From an uncultured Planctomycetaceae bacterium (GTDB lineage Bacteria; Planctomycetota; Planctomycetia; Pirellulales; UBA1268), in NCBI GenBank assembly GCA_903885855.1, contig CAISKG010000570.1, positions 1-11,392 on the forward strand: a DNA stretch of 11,392 nt. Direction: 5' to 3'. This document shows positions 6,374-11,392 of this stretch, piece by piece. The notes below the pieces were generated by a model. It had not been told where the DNA came from. It ran no database searches and was given only the letters and a program-made list of their open reading frames with translations. Position 1 is the stretch's first letter; every line of letters starts with the position of its first letter. The position numbers were made by a program, and so were the translations under genes.

Positions 6374-6414
6374 AAAACACCGCGACCCACCCCCGCCGGC
6401 GGGGATGGGTCGCG
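6374..6414 (-). terminator. Intrinsic terminator of the BON-domain gene
   Basis: On the minus strand CGCGACCCA-T-CCCCGCC (6414-6398) pairs with GGCGGGG-G-TGGGTCGCG (6397-6381): 17 base pairs including one U-G wobble, with essentially no spare loop. GTG and then TTTT (6377-6374) follow. This stem plus U-run is the only classical intrinsic terminator seen on the minus strand. It lies 48 bases after the BON stop codon. Confidence 0.85.
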
Positions 6415-6462
6415 TGTCGTTCGTCGTTCGCCGCGTCCTGCCGGGTCAGGCCCGGACGGGGA

Positions 6463-7515
6463 TCAGCGGTGGTGGCTGTGGATGTGCCGCTCGTCGAAGT
6501 CGAGCCACCACCAGCCGTCGTCCCATTCCAGCGACACCCGCCGCCAGCCGAGCGGCACCTGCGGGTAGGGGTAGAAGGGGCCGATGTAGGGCCAGGCGGT
6601 GGGGGAGTACTGCGTGGGGTACTGGACCGCGGCGTAGTTCGGGGAGGAGGCGTAGCTCGGCCAGGCGTAGTTGGGCATGTTCGGCCCGTCGCCCCGCATC
6701 GGCACCGCTCCCGCTCCGACCCCCATCCCGCGGGCCGGCATCGGGGCTCCCAGGCCGCCGCCGGGGCCGGCCATCATCGGGCCGCCCATGCCGGGGCCGC
6801 CCGCCATCGGGGCCCCCTGCATCGGAACCCCCTGCATCGGGGCCCCGTTTTCGCTGTAGCGCACCGAACCGGGGACGATCTGGCCGCCCCCCACACCCCC
6901 CGGCACCCCGCCGGCCATGCCGCCGACGATCGTGTCGTTGACGACGCCGCCGTAGGCACCGCCAGGGGAGGGGAGATTCATCGGCTGCCGGAGGGCGACC
7001 GTCTGGCCGCCGAGCGGACCGCGTCCGGCCGCGTGGGGCTGGAGCGGGCGGGCCGGGGCCCGGCCGAGCGGCCGCGGATCGGCCCCCTCCGGTGCGGCGC
7101 CGACCGCCTGGGTGAGTTGGACGTCGCGGGGCGTGGTGGCCTTCGAGCCCTTGCCGAGGCCGACGGCCGAGCGGATCGAGGAGGGAATCGAGAAGGCGTT
7201 GAGCAGCCCGCCGGAGCGCCCCTCCTCCTCGGCGGCCGCCTTCCGGGCGATGGAGAGGCGGTTGACGACCCGCTCCACCCCCTCGGTGCCGGCGGCGGCC
7301 TCCTCGGCGGCGGCGAGCTGCGAGGCATCGCCGACCTGCCCCTCGAGGATCACCGTCCCGGCCTTGGCCTTGATGTCGACCTTGTGACCGGTCACGGCTC
7401 CGCTCTCACGAAGCCGTGCCGCCACGGCGGACGCGAGATCGTCGGCGGCGGCGGCGGACGTCACCGCGGACGCCACCAGCACGCCCACCAGGAACGTGGA
7501 CCTCGAAATGGACAT
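6463..7515 (-). CDS. Secreted BON-domain protein with Gly/Pro/Met-rich tail
   Basis: A 350-residue protein. The start at 7515 is chosen for AAGGAG 6 bases upstream and the signal peptide that follows (MSISRSTFLVGVLVASAVTS, then AAAADD; cleavage likely near 24). A BON domain spans about residues 26-90, including GHKVDIKAKAGTVILEGQVG and GVERVVNRLSI. BON domains occur in osmotically induced and outer-membrane-associated proteins and are thought to bind phospholipid. The middle (100-280) is low complexity, with a short GAPMQGVPMQGAPM repeat (224-237). The end (about 300-341) is rich in Tyr, Pro and Trp: PYIGPFYPYPQVPLGW, then EWDDGWWWLDFDE. I recall similar Trp-rich ends in planctomycete BON proteins, but have not checked. 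It likely acts in the periplasm or on the cell surface. Confidence 0.9.
   Translation of the reverse strand: MSISRSTFLVGVLVASAVTSAAAADDLASAVAARLRESGAVTGHKVDIKAKAGTVILEGQVGDASQLAAAEEAAAGTEGVERVVNRLSIARKAAAEEEGRSGGLLNAFSIPSSIRSAVGLGKGSKATTPRDVQLTQAVGAAPEGADPRPLGRAPARPLQPHAAGRGPLGGQTVALRQPMNLPSPGGAYGGVVNDTIVGGMAGGVPGGVGGGQIVPGSVRYSENGAPMQGVPMQGAPMAGGPGMGGPMMAGPGGGLGAPMPARGMGVGAGAVPMRGDGPNMPNYAWPSYASSPNYAAVQYPTQYSPTAWPYIGPFYPYPQVPLGWRRVSLEWDDGWWWLDFDERHIHSHHR
6805..6846 (-). repeat. 15-bp tandem repeat inside the BON gene
   Basis: Three copies of a CATCGGGGCCCCCTG unit (6805-6819, 6820-6834, 6835 onward, the last incomplete at its end) encode the G-A/V-P-M-Q pentapeptide repeat. Only two bases differ between copies 1 and 2, so the expansion is recent or conserved at DNA level. 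Confidence 0.8.
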
Positions 7516-7724
7516 GAATGACTCCTTGCGCGGCGGCGGGACGGGGACGAGGGCTCCCCGCGCTCCGCCCATTGCGGAACGGGCGAGGGTGCGCCTGCCC
7601 CCATTCTTAGGCTGACGGTGGTGCCGGACGGGAGTCTTTTTCCGGTTCTCGCGAACGGGCCTTCCGCGCCGGAGATGCCGGCAAACGGGGCAGGCTGGGC
7701 AGGGCCGGGGCGGCGGCGCGGACC

Positions 7725-7973
7725 TCAGCCCCGCCCACGCGGGTCGACGACGGCGATCATCGTCATCGCCAGGAGCGTGACGGCCATCGTGGCCGCGGCA
7801 TCCGGCCCGAACTGGATCGCGAAGCCGCACGCGCTCCCCACGACCGCCAGCGCCGCCAGGCAGGCGGCCTGGGCGACGGTCTCGTAGCGCGTCCCCTGGG
7901 CGACGCGCGCCGAGAGCGACGCCGCCAGACCGAACGCCTGCACGCCACCGAGCACACACACCATCGGGCTCAT
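7725..7973 (-). CDS. Small membrane protein, function unknown
   Basis: An 82-residue protein I cannot assign to a named family. It has an N-terminal hydrophobic stretch (about 3-19), a polar link with SARVAQGTRYET (21-32), and a longer hydrophobic region (about 34-76) broken at FGPDAAA that probably forms two further helices. It ends VDPRGRG. Evidence that it is real: AGGGAGG lies 8 bases before the ATG at 7973, the hydrophobic pattern is coherent, and it sits 43 bases after the thioredoxin-like gene with a tightly organised hairpin pair between them. The operon context suggests an envelope-linked role with that protein, which is inference only. Confidence 0.7.
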   Translation of the reverse strand: MSPMVCVLGGVQAFGLAASLSARVAQGTRYETVAQAACLAALAVVGSACGFAIQFGPDAAATMAVTLLAMTMIAVVDPRGRG

Positions 7974-7976
7974 GCG

Positions 7977-8016
7977 ACCGACCTCCCTGTCGGTGCGCCG
8001 GGCGGACCCCCGGCGC
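7977..8016 (-). promoter_or_regulatory. Back-to-back hairpins with Shine-Dalgarno in the loop
   Basis: Hairpin 1 starts directly after the TGA at 8017: GCGCCGGG (8016-8009) pairs with CCCGGCGC (8002-7995), loop GGTCCG. Hairpin 2 follows with no gap: ACCGAC (7994-7989) pairs with GTCGGT (7982-7977), loop AGGGAG, which holds most of the ribosome-binding sequence AGGGAGG. The ATG comes 3 bases later. Forty of the 43 intergenic bases are in the two hairpins. Confidence 0.55.
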
Positions 8017-9924
8017 TCACTGCCCCACCATCTCCTCGAGCTTCTTCTCCAGGTCGGCGATCACGAGATTGCGATCGACCACCTTCCCCTCGGCGTCGAG
8101 GAGGAACATCGTCGGCAGCGTCAGCACGCCGAGCTCCTCGGCGAGCCGGCCGTCGAGGCCCCCGGCCTCGTGGAGCTGCGGCCAGGGGAGGGGCTTCTGC
8201 CCCAGGAACTTCGCCAGCACCTGCTTGTCGGTGTCGAGCGCGATCCCCACGACGGCGAACTTCTTCGGACCGTACTTCGCGTACAGCTCCTTGATCTGGG
8301 CGATGTCGACCTTGCAGGGCTCGCACCAGGTCGCCCAGTAGTGGACGAGCACCGGCACCCCCTTGAGCGACTCCAGCGACACCGTCTTGCCATCCACGGC
8401 GGTGCCGGAGAGAGACAGCGTCCGCCCCACGCTCTGCAACCGCCGCGCGGCGCCGCGCGCCTTCTTGGCGGAGCCGGATTCGGGGAACTGCGTCACGATC
8501 GCCTCGTAGCGGGCGAGGGCCTGCTTCTCGTCGCCGCCGAACTCGTCGGCGATCCCCATCTGGAGGAGCGCCTCGGCGGCGTCGGGGGCGGTCGGGTGAC
8601 GCTCGACGAAGGTTGCGAGCTCCTCGAGCCAGGCCGTCTGCACCTTCCCGACGTCGGCGCCCGGCTCCTGCATCGCCGCCGCGTAGCGGGCCGACGCGAG
8701 ACGGAAGGCGACGAAGGCCTCGAGCGGCTCGTCGCCGGCCGCCCCCTCCACGATCCGCTCGAGCCGCTCGATGCCGCCGGGGAGGACCCCCTCCTGCACC
8801 GAGGCGGCGATCGTCTCGGCGAGCTGCCGCGTCCAGAAGACGCGCTGATCGTCGGCGGCGGCCGCCACCACCTCGTCGAGCACGGCCACCTGCTCCTCGG
8901 CGAGCTTCGCCCGGTCGTCGCCGGCGGCCTCCGTGAGCTTCGTCTCGATGCCGCGCAGCCGATCGAGCAGCGGCTTGAGGCGCTCGTCCTCGGCCGGCGC
9001 GTCGCCGCCGCCGGCCACGCTCATGCGCGGGGTGAAGAATCCGATCGGCTCGCCGATCTCGCCCGCCGCTCCGGGGATCTGCGGCGCGTCGAGCGGCCGC
9101 CAGGCGTCGCCGCAGCGCACGAGCGACCCCACGTACACCTGGCCCCCCTTGGCGCCGGCGTCGACGAGGGCCACGACGTTGTCGTAGGCCAGCAGATCGG
9201 CGGCGGCGCCGGGCGAACCCGCGGGTATCACCCCGGGCTGGCTGGCGAGCATGTTGACCCAGCGCGTCTCGGGGGCGATCTCCTGCTGGGATTTCGCGAG
9301 GGACGCGAAGTCGGTCTGCGCCGCGGCGACGCGCGCGAGCAGTTCGCCGAGGAGCGGCTCCTCGACGCCGGCGGCCACGAGGTCGTCCTTGGTGGGGAGG
9401 AGCCGGGCGAACGCGGCCGCGTCGCGCGCAGCCAGCGCCGTCACGATCTCGGCCGAGGCCTCCTCGGCGGAGAGCACCTTCCAGGTGTCGAGCGTCTCGT
9501 CGCCGTCGGTGTCGAGGCCCCAGCGGCTGCCGCCGCCGTTGACCCAGCGGAATTGGTCGGGCTTGGAATCGAAGTCGGAATCGACGTCGCGGTAGACCTC
9601 GATCCCGTCCTTGAAGTAGCTCCAGCGGTCGACGGTGCGGTCGCCGTTGGTGTCGGCGAAGCTGCGCAGCACGTCGCCACGCGGACCGCGGACCACCATC
9701 GCGTTGACGGTCCCCTGCTTCTCGGTCTTGAGGCTCGCCCCCTTGGCCTCCTCCTCCGTCGGCATGGCGCAATCGACGCGCGGCTGCTTGGGACGGTAGC
9801 GCAGGGCCTGCTCGACGCTCGGCTGGGCGCCGGCCGGTACGCCGGCGGCCGCGACGATCGCGGCGGCCAGGGCGGCACGGCAATGGCGGGGCAGGGAGGG
9901 AAAACGGTGACGCCTGGCGATCAT
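8017..9924 (-). CDS. Exported TlpA/ResA-like thioredoxin-fold protein with acidic-repeat N-terminal region
   Basis: A 635-residue protein. The start at 9924 is chosen because it leads straight into a signal peptide (about 1-33, basic MIARRHR then AALAAAIVAAAG, ending AGA); the frame is open upstream but Arg/Pro-rich. Three acidic repeats follow at 91-99 (DTNGDRTVD), 113-123 (DVDSDFDSKPD) and 138-146 (DTDGDETLD), resembling calcium-binding loops, each followed by an aromatic residue. A long Ala/Glu-rich helical region follows (about 150-495), with a TPR-like stretch near 430-490. The C-terminal thioredoxin domain (about 501-635) has the active site WCEPC (533-537) and the cis-Pro region TLPTMFLLD (Pro604), both intact. 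It should be a periplasmic thiol-disulfide oxidoreductase of the TlpA type, but it is over three times the usual length. It is upstream of, and probably co-transcribed with, the small membrane gene. Confidence 0.92.
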   Translation of the reverse strand: MIARRHRFPSLPRHCRAALAAAIVAAAGVPAGAQPSVEQALRYRPKQPRVDCAMPTEEEAKGASLKTEKQGTVNAMVVRGPRGDVLRSFADTNGDRTVDRWSYFKDGIEVYRDVDSDFDSKPDQFRWVNGGGSRWGLDTDGDETLDTWKVLSAEEASAEIVTALAARDAAAFARLLPTKDDLVAAGVEEPLLGELLARVAAAQTDFASLAKSQQEIAPETRWVNMLASQPGVIPAGSPGAAADLLAYDNVVALVDAGAKGGQVYVGSLVRCGDAWRPLDAPQIPGAAGEIGEPIGFFTPRMSVAGGGDAPAEDERLKPLLDRLRGIETKLTEAAGDDRAKLAEEQVAVLDEVVAAAADDQRVFWTRQLAETIAASVQEGVLPGGIERLERIVEGAAGDEPLEAFVAFRLASARYAAAMQEPGADVGKVQTAWLEELATFVERHPTAPDAAEALLQMGIADEFGGDEKQALARYEAIVTQFPESGSAKKARGAARRLQSVGRTLSLSGTAVDGKTVSLESLKGVPVLVHYWATWCEPCKVDIAQIKELYAKYGPKKFAVVGIALDTDKQVLAKFLGQKPLPWPQLHEAGGLDGRLAEELGVLTLPTMFLLDAEGKVVDRNLVIADLEKKLEEMVGQ

Positions 9925-9963
9925 GGGGGGGAATCCTCGCGGGGGGAAGCGCGTGCAGAACGT

Positions 9964-10013
9964 AGCGGGAAGCCGCGGCGGCGCCAGCCCCATTTTCCCG
10001 CTGCCGGCGGGAA
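9964..10013 (-). promoter_or_regulatory. Leader with mutually exclusive hairpins before the thioredoxin-like gene
   Basis: On the minus strand, segment 1 is TTCCCGC (10013-10007), segment 2 is AGCGGGAA (10002-9995) and segment 3 is TTCCCGCT (9971-9964). Segment 2 can pair with segment 1 (7 bp, 5-base loop) or with segment 3 (8 bp, 23-base loop), not both. The element ends 39 bases before the start codon. The layout resembles an attenuator, but no U-tract or leader peptide was identified. Confidence 0.35.
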
Positions 10014-10104
10014 CACCGGGACGGTCGGAGGCGCCGCCGGACCGCCCCGGCAAGGGGGGCGGGAAAGGGCGAGTGGGTCGACTTTGCCGGCTGCGTCGGA
10101 CGGG

Positions 10105-10132
10105 TTGCAATCCGTGCCCGGAGGCCGATACT
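10105..10132 (+). promoter_or_regulatory. Sigma70-like promoter for the tRNA-Ile/tRNA-Ala pair
   Basis: TTGCAA (10105-10110) and GATACT (10127-10132) are separated by 16 bases, each 4 of 6 to consensus. The predicted start near 10139 gives a leader of ~50 bases before the first tRNA. It lies in the divergent gap opposite the thioredoxin-like gene. No convincing minus-strand promoter for that gene was found here. Confidence 0.5.
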
Positions 10133-10189
10133 TGGCTCGTCGGTTTTCGGGCTCTCCGGCCGCGGCGGCCTGCCGTGCCGGGCCCACGG

Positions 10190-10263
10190 GCGCGCGTAGC
10201 TCAGTTGGTTAGAGCGCCACCCTGATAAGGTGGAGGTCCCAAGTTCGAATCTTGGCGCGCGCA
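10190..10263 (+). tRNA. tRNA-Ile (anticodon GAT)
   Basis: A 74-base cloverleaf. The acceptor arm pairs GCGCGCG with CGCGCGC, discriminator A. The anticodon stem CCACC/GGTGG encloses CTGATAA, giving anticodon GAT for AUC/AUU codons. The T arm is CCAAG-TTCGAAT-CTTGG. CCA is not encoded. It is followed 19 bases later by tRNA-Ala, the pair normally found in the 16S-23S spacer, yet no rRNA is present on either side. Confidence 0.97.
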
Positions 10264-10282
10264 TTCCCCGGTGCGACCCCGC

Positions 10283-10355
10283 GGGGACGTAGCTCAATTG
10301 GCAGAGCATCGCGTTTGCAACGCGGGGGTTGAGGGTTCGAGTCCCTCCGTCTCCA
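10283..10355 (+). tRNA. tRNA-Ala (anticodon TGC)
   Basis: A 73-base cloverleaf. The acceptor arm pairs GGGGACG with CGTCTCC (one G-T pair), discriminator A. The anticodon stem TCGCG/CGCGG (one T-G pair) encloses TTTGCAA, giving anticodon TGC for GCN alanine codons. The T arm is GAGGG-TTCGAGT-CCCTC. CCA is not encoded. It is probably co-transcribed with tRNA-Ile from the promoter at 10105-10132. No clear terminator follows, so the transcript may continue into the GGDEF gene. Confidence 0.97.
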
Positions 10356-10471
10356 GTGCCCGACCCTGTCCGACCGGGTGAGACCCCGCCCCGCGGGGGC
10401 GCCCACGCCCGCGGCCGGCCTGCCGCCGACGCGCGGCGCCGCCCACGCGCCCCGCCGCTTGGCGCTCTTGC

Positions 10472-10990
10472 ATGGCCGCACCCGCCCCTGATCCCGCGCG
10501 GCCCCGCCGAAACCGCACGGCGCGGCGCGGCCCGTCCGGGCTGCGCCGACCGCCGGCCGACGACGCCGATCCCCTCACCGGGCTGGCGTCGCGCCGCCGG
10601 CTCGAGCGGGCGCTCACCCGTCTGCTGGCGACGCGCCGCGGCGAGCGCGCCGAAGCCGCGCCGCGCGGGGCCTGCGTGCTCGTGGACGTCGTCGGGCTCA
10701 AGGGGGTGAATCACGATCGCGGCTATTCCGCCGGCGACCGGTTGCTCGTGGAGGCGGCCGCGCGGCTCCGCTGCGTCGCCCCCACGGCGCGGATCGTCGC
10801 CCGCCTCGGCGGGGATGAATTCGTGGCGCTGTTCACCGGCCCGCGCGCCGCCGCGGAGGCGGCGGAAGCCTGCCGGCAGGCGGCGGCGGGGCTCCCGCGA
10901 CTGCGTGCCGGCTGGGAAGCGATCCATCCCGGCAGCGGCCCCGCCTCCCTCTTCGACCGGCTCCACGCCGCCTGCCGCGGGGCACGGTAG
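10472..10990 (+). CDS. Small stand-alone GGDEF-domain protein (putative diguanylate cyclase, divergent)
   Basis: A 172-residue protein. After an Arg/Pro-rich N-terminus (1-30) it carries GGDEF-family landmarks: DPLTGLASRRRLERAL (33-48), VDVVGLKGVNHDRGYSAGDR (71-90) and RLGGDEFVALF (111-121). The signature GGDEF (113-117) is intact, and Asp72, Asn80 and Asp89 fit the metal and guanine contacts. Departures from the family: the usual second Asp and Phe of the DxDxFK segment are Val and Leu, GH is GY, and the C-terminal part is cut short, with no SIGIA-like strand. No sensor, membrane segment or inhibitory site is visible. It may be a cytosolic cyclic-di-GMP synthase, or a degenerate GTP-binding or receptor domain. 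The start ATG lacks a Shine-Dalgarno sequence. It lies 116 bases after tRNA-Ala and ends at a hairpin/T-run region. Confidence 0.8.
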   Translation: MAAPAPDPARPRRNRTARRGPSGLRRPPADDADPLTGLASRRRLERALTRLLATRRGERAEAAPRGACVLVDVVGLKGVNHDRGYSAGDRLLVEAAARLRCVAPTARIVARLGGDEFVALFTGPRAAAEAAEACRQAAAGLPRLRAGWEAIHPGSGPASLFDRLHAACRGAR

Positions 10991-11296
10991 CCGTCGCTAA
11001 CGCCCCGATCCTCGACCGTGCTTCACGGTCGCCCCCCCTTGAAAAAACAGTTTTTTCAGCCCCGCCGCGAACCGCCACCGGCGTGCGGCCCGCGGCCCTC
11101 CTGACCGGTTTCCGCCGCGGGGGGGTCGCGCCGGCAGTGGCGGCGACGTGCGGCCGATCGGGACCGACTGGACGCGATGGGCCCGCGTGCCGAATACTGG
11201 AGGATTCCACTGCCCGCCCGCCACGCCCCCCCGCGGGGCCCCCGCCTCACCGTCCGCCCCCCCTCTCTTGGAACCGCCCGCCCGCCGGGCCCCGCC
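10991..11296 (+). other. 306-base non-coding gap between the GGDEF gene and typA
   Basis: No credible gene on either strand: the open frames are Arg/Pro/Gly-rich and lack start signals or family motifs. It contains the hairpin and A/T palindrome described at 11013-11058 and a weak promoter-like pair, CTGGAC (11168-11173) and AATACT (11193-11198), with a long 19-base spacer. The rest is featureless GC-rich DNA, probably the typA leader. Confidence 0.6.
11013..11058 (+). terminator. Hairpin plus A6/T6 palindrome after the GGDEF gene
   Basis: CGACCGTG (11013-11020) and CACGGTCG (11024-11031) form a perfect 8-bp stem with a 3-base loop, starting 22 bases after the GGDEF stop. Nine bases later is the palindrome TGAAAAAACAGTTTTTTCA (11040-11058), which can fold into a second hairpin and ends in a T6 run. 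Together they suit a terminator for the GGDEF transcript. The A/T block may instead be a promoter-upstream or protein-binding element for typA. Confidence 0.5.
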
Positions 11297-11392
11297 ATGG
11301 CCATGCCCACCACCGACCCCGCGACGGCCGGGTCGCACCCGCGCCGCGCCGACATCCGCAACATCGCCATCATCGCCCACGTCGACCACGGC
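11297..11392 (+). CDS. typA: Translational GTPase BipA/TypA (N-terminal 32 codons, runs off the right edge)
   Basis: The frame opens at ATG 11297 and reads MAMPTTDPATAGSHPRRADI then RNIAIIAHVDHG at the window edge. IRNIAIIAHVDHG is the start of the G1/P-loop region of BipA/TypA. LepA has RNFSIIAHIDHG and EF-G RNIGIxAHIDAG, so BipA fits best. The P-loop lysine lies just beyond the window. BipA is a ribosome-associated GTPase important for 50S assembly and stress or cold growth. An in-frame ATG at 11303 is an alternative start, and neither has a Shine-Dalgarno sequence. The ~16-residue leader before the conserved domain is slightly longer than usual. Confidence 0.85.
   Translation, partial: MAMPTTDPATAGSHPRRADIRNIAIIAHVDHG

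Noticed and set aside
5127..6380. 417-codon minus-strand frame over the tat and lipoprotein region.
   Set aside because: It is out of frame with tatA and the signal-bearing lipoprotein, both of which have ribosome-binding sites and recognisable features.
7725..7973. The small membrane protein as a toxin or holin.
   Set aside because: Size and hydrophobicity alone do not support this, and there is no antitoxin or phage context; operon placement beside the thioredoxin-like gene points to a resident envelope protein.
9921..10187. Possible 88-residue minus-strand protein in the divergent gap.
   Set aside because: It has no hydrophobic or conserved pattern, no ribosome-binding site, and overlaps the predicted tRNA promoter and leader structures.
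10388..10400. Short GCCCC/GGGGC hairpin after tRNA-Ala as a terminator.
   Set aside because: Only 5 bp with a 3-base loop and no T-run; expected often by chance at this GC content.
10209..10481. Minus-strand frame containing RRRDSNPQPPRCKRDALP.
   Set aside because: It is the antisense translation of tRNA-Ala and tRNA-Ile, a familiar spurious protein type.
7970..10966. A 998-codon minus-strand frame running through the tRNA pair, the GGDEF gene and the thioredoxin-like gene in another frame.
   Set aside because: It crosses two clear tRNAs and is out of frame with the well-supported thioredoxin-like protein. The composition is Arg/Gly/Ala-rich noise.

Overview
The window is a very GC-rich (roughly 70% or more by eye) bacterial chromosome segment, most likely from a member of the Planctomycetota. 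The lineage call is inference. It rests on the long thioredoxin-like protein with acidic calcium-loop-like repeats, the secreted BON-domain protein with a Gly/Pro/Met-rich tail ending in a Trp-rich block, the small glycine-rich RRM protein, the hotdog thioesterase with a GIVHFS motif, an rpsR gene not next to rpsF or rplI, and an Ile/Ala tRNA pair standing outside any rRNA operon. No phage, transposon, CRISPR array, toxin-antitoxin pair or defence locus was seen. The window reads as ordinary housekeeping and envelope chromosome.

Layout. Everything from position 1 to 9924 lies on the minus strand. In transcription order (right to left) the genes are: a 635-aa exported thioredoxin-fold protein (9924-8017); an 82-aa membrane protein (7973-7725); a secreted BON-domain protein (7515-6463); a probable Cys/His-rich lipoprotein (6232-5654); two TatA/TatB-type genes (5386-5213 and 5178-4894); tRNA-Val(CAC) (4766-4693); an exported SNase-like nuclease (4596-4039); an RRM RNA-binding protein (3773-3387); ribosomal protein bS18 (3192-2914); a YbgC-type thioesterase (2795-2274); and a LolD/MacB-type ABC ATPase followed, with a 3-bp overlap, by an FtsX/MacB-type permease that runs off the left edge. 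From 10190 rightward everything is on the plus strand: tRNA-Ile(GAT), tRNA-Ala(TGC), a small GGDEF-domain protein (10472-10990), and the first 32 codons of a BipA/TypA-type GTPase (from 11297). The divergent point is the 265-base gap at 9925-10189.

How it works together. The left part holds the envelope ABC transporter and translation genes. The middle holds protein export (Tat) and extracytoplasmic proteins (nuclease, lipoprotein, BON protein, thioredoxin-like protein). Clear operon-like couplings are ATPase-permease (ATGA overlap), the two tat genes (34-base gap, one good promoter at 5441-5468), and the thioredoxin-like gene with the small membrane gene (43-base gap made almost entirely of two adjacent hairpins, one showing the Shine-Dalgarno sequence in its loop).

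The most interesting signals are in non-coding DNA. They are the structured leader and inverted repeat at the RRM gene promoter, a three-segment leader with mutually exclusive hairpins before the thioredoxin-like gene, the double hairpin at 7977-8016, GC-rich hairpins placed just after many stop codons (mostly without a U-tract), and an A6/T6 palindrome in a GC-rich gap before typA. I found no convincing evidence of a wholly new multi-gene system.
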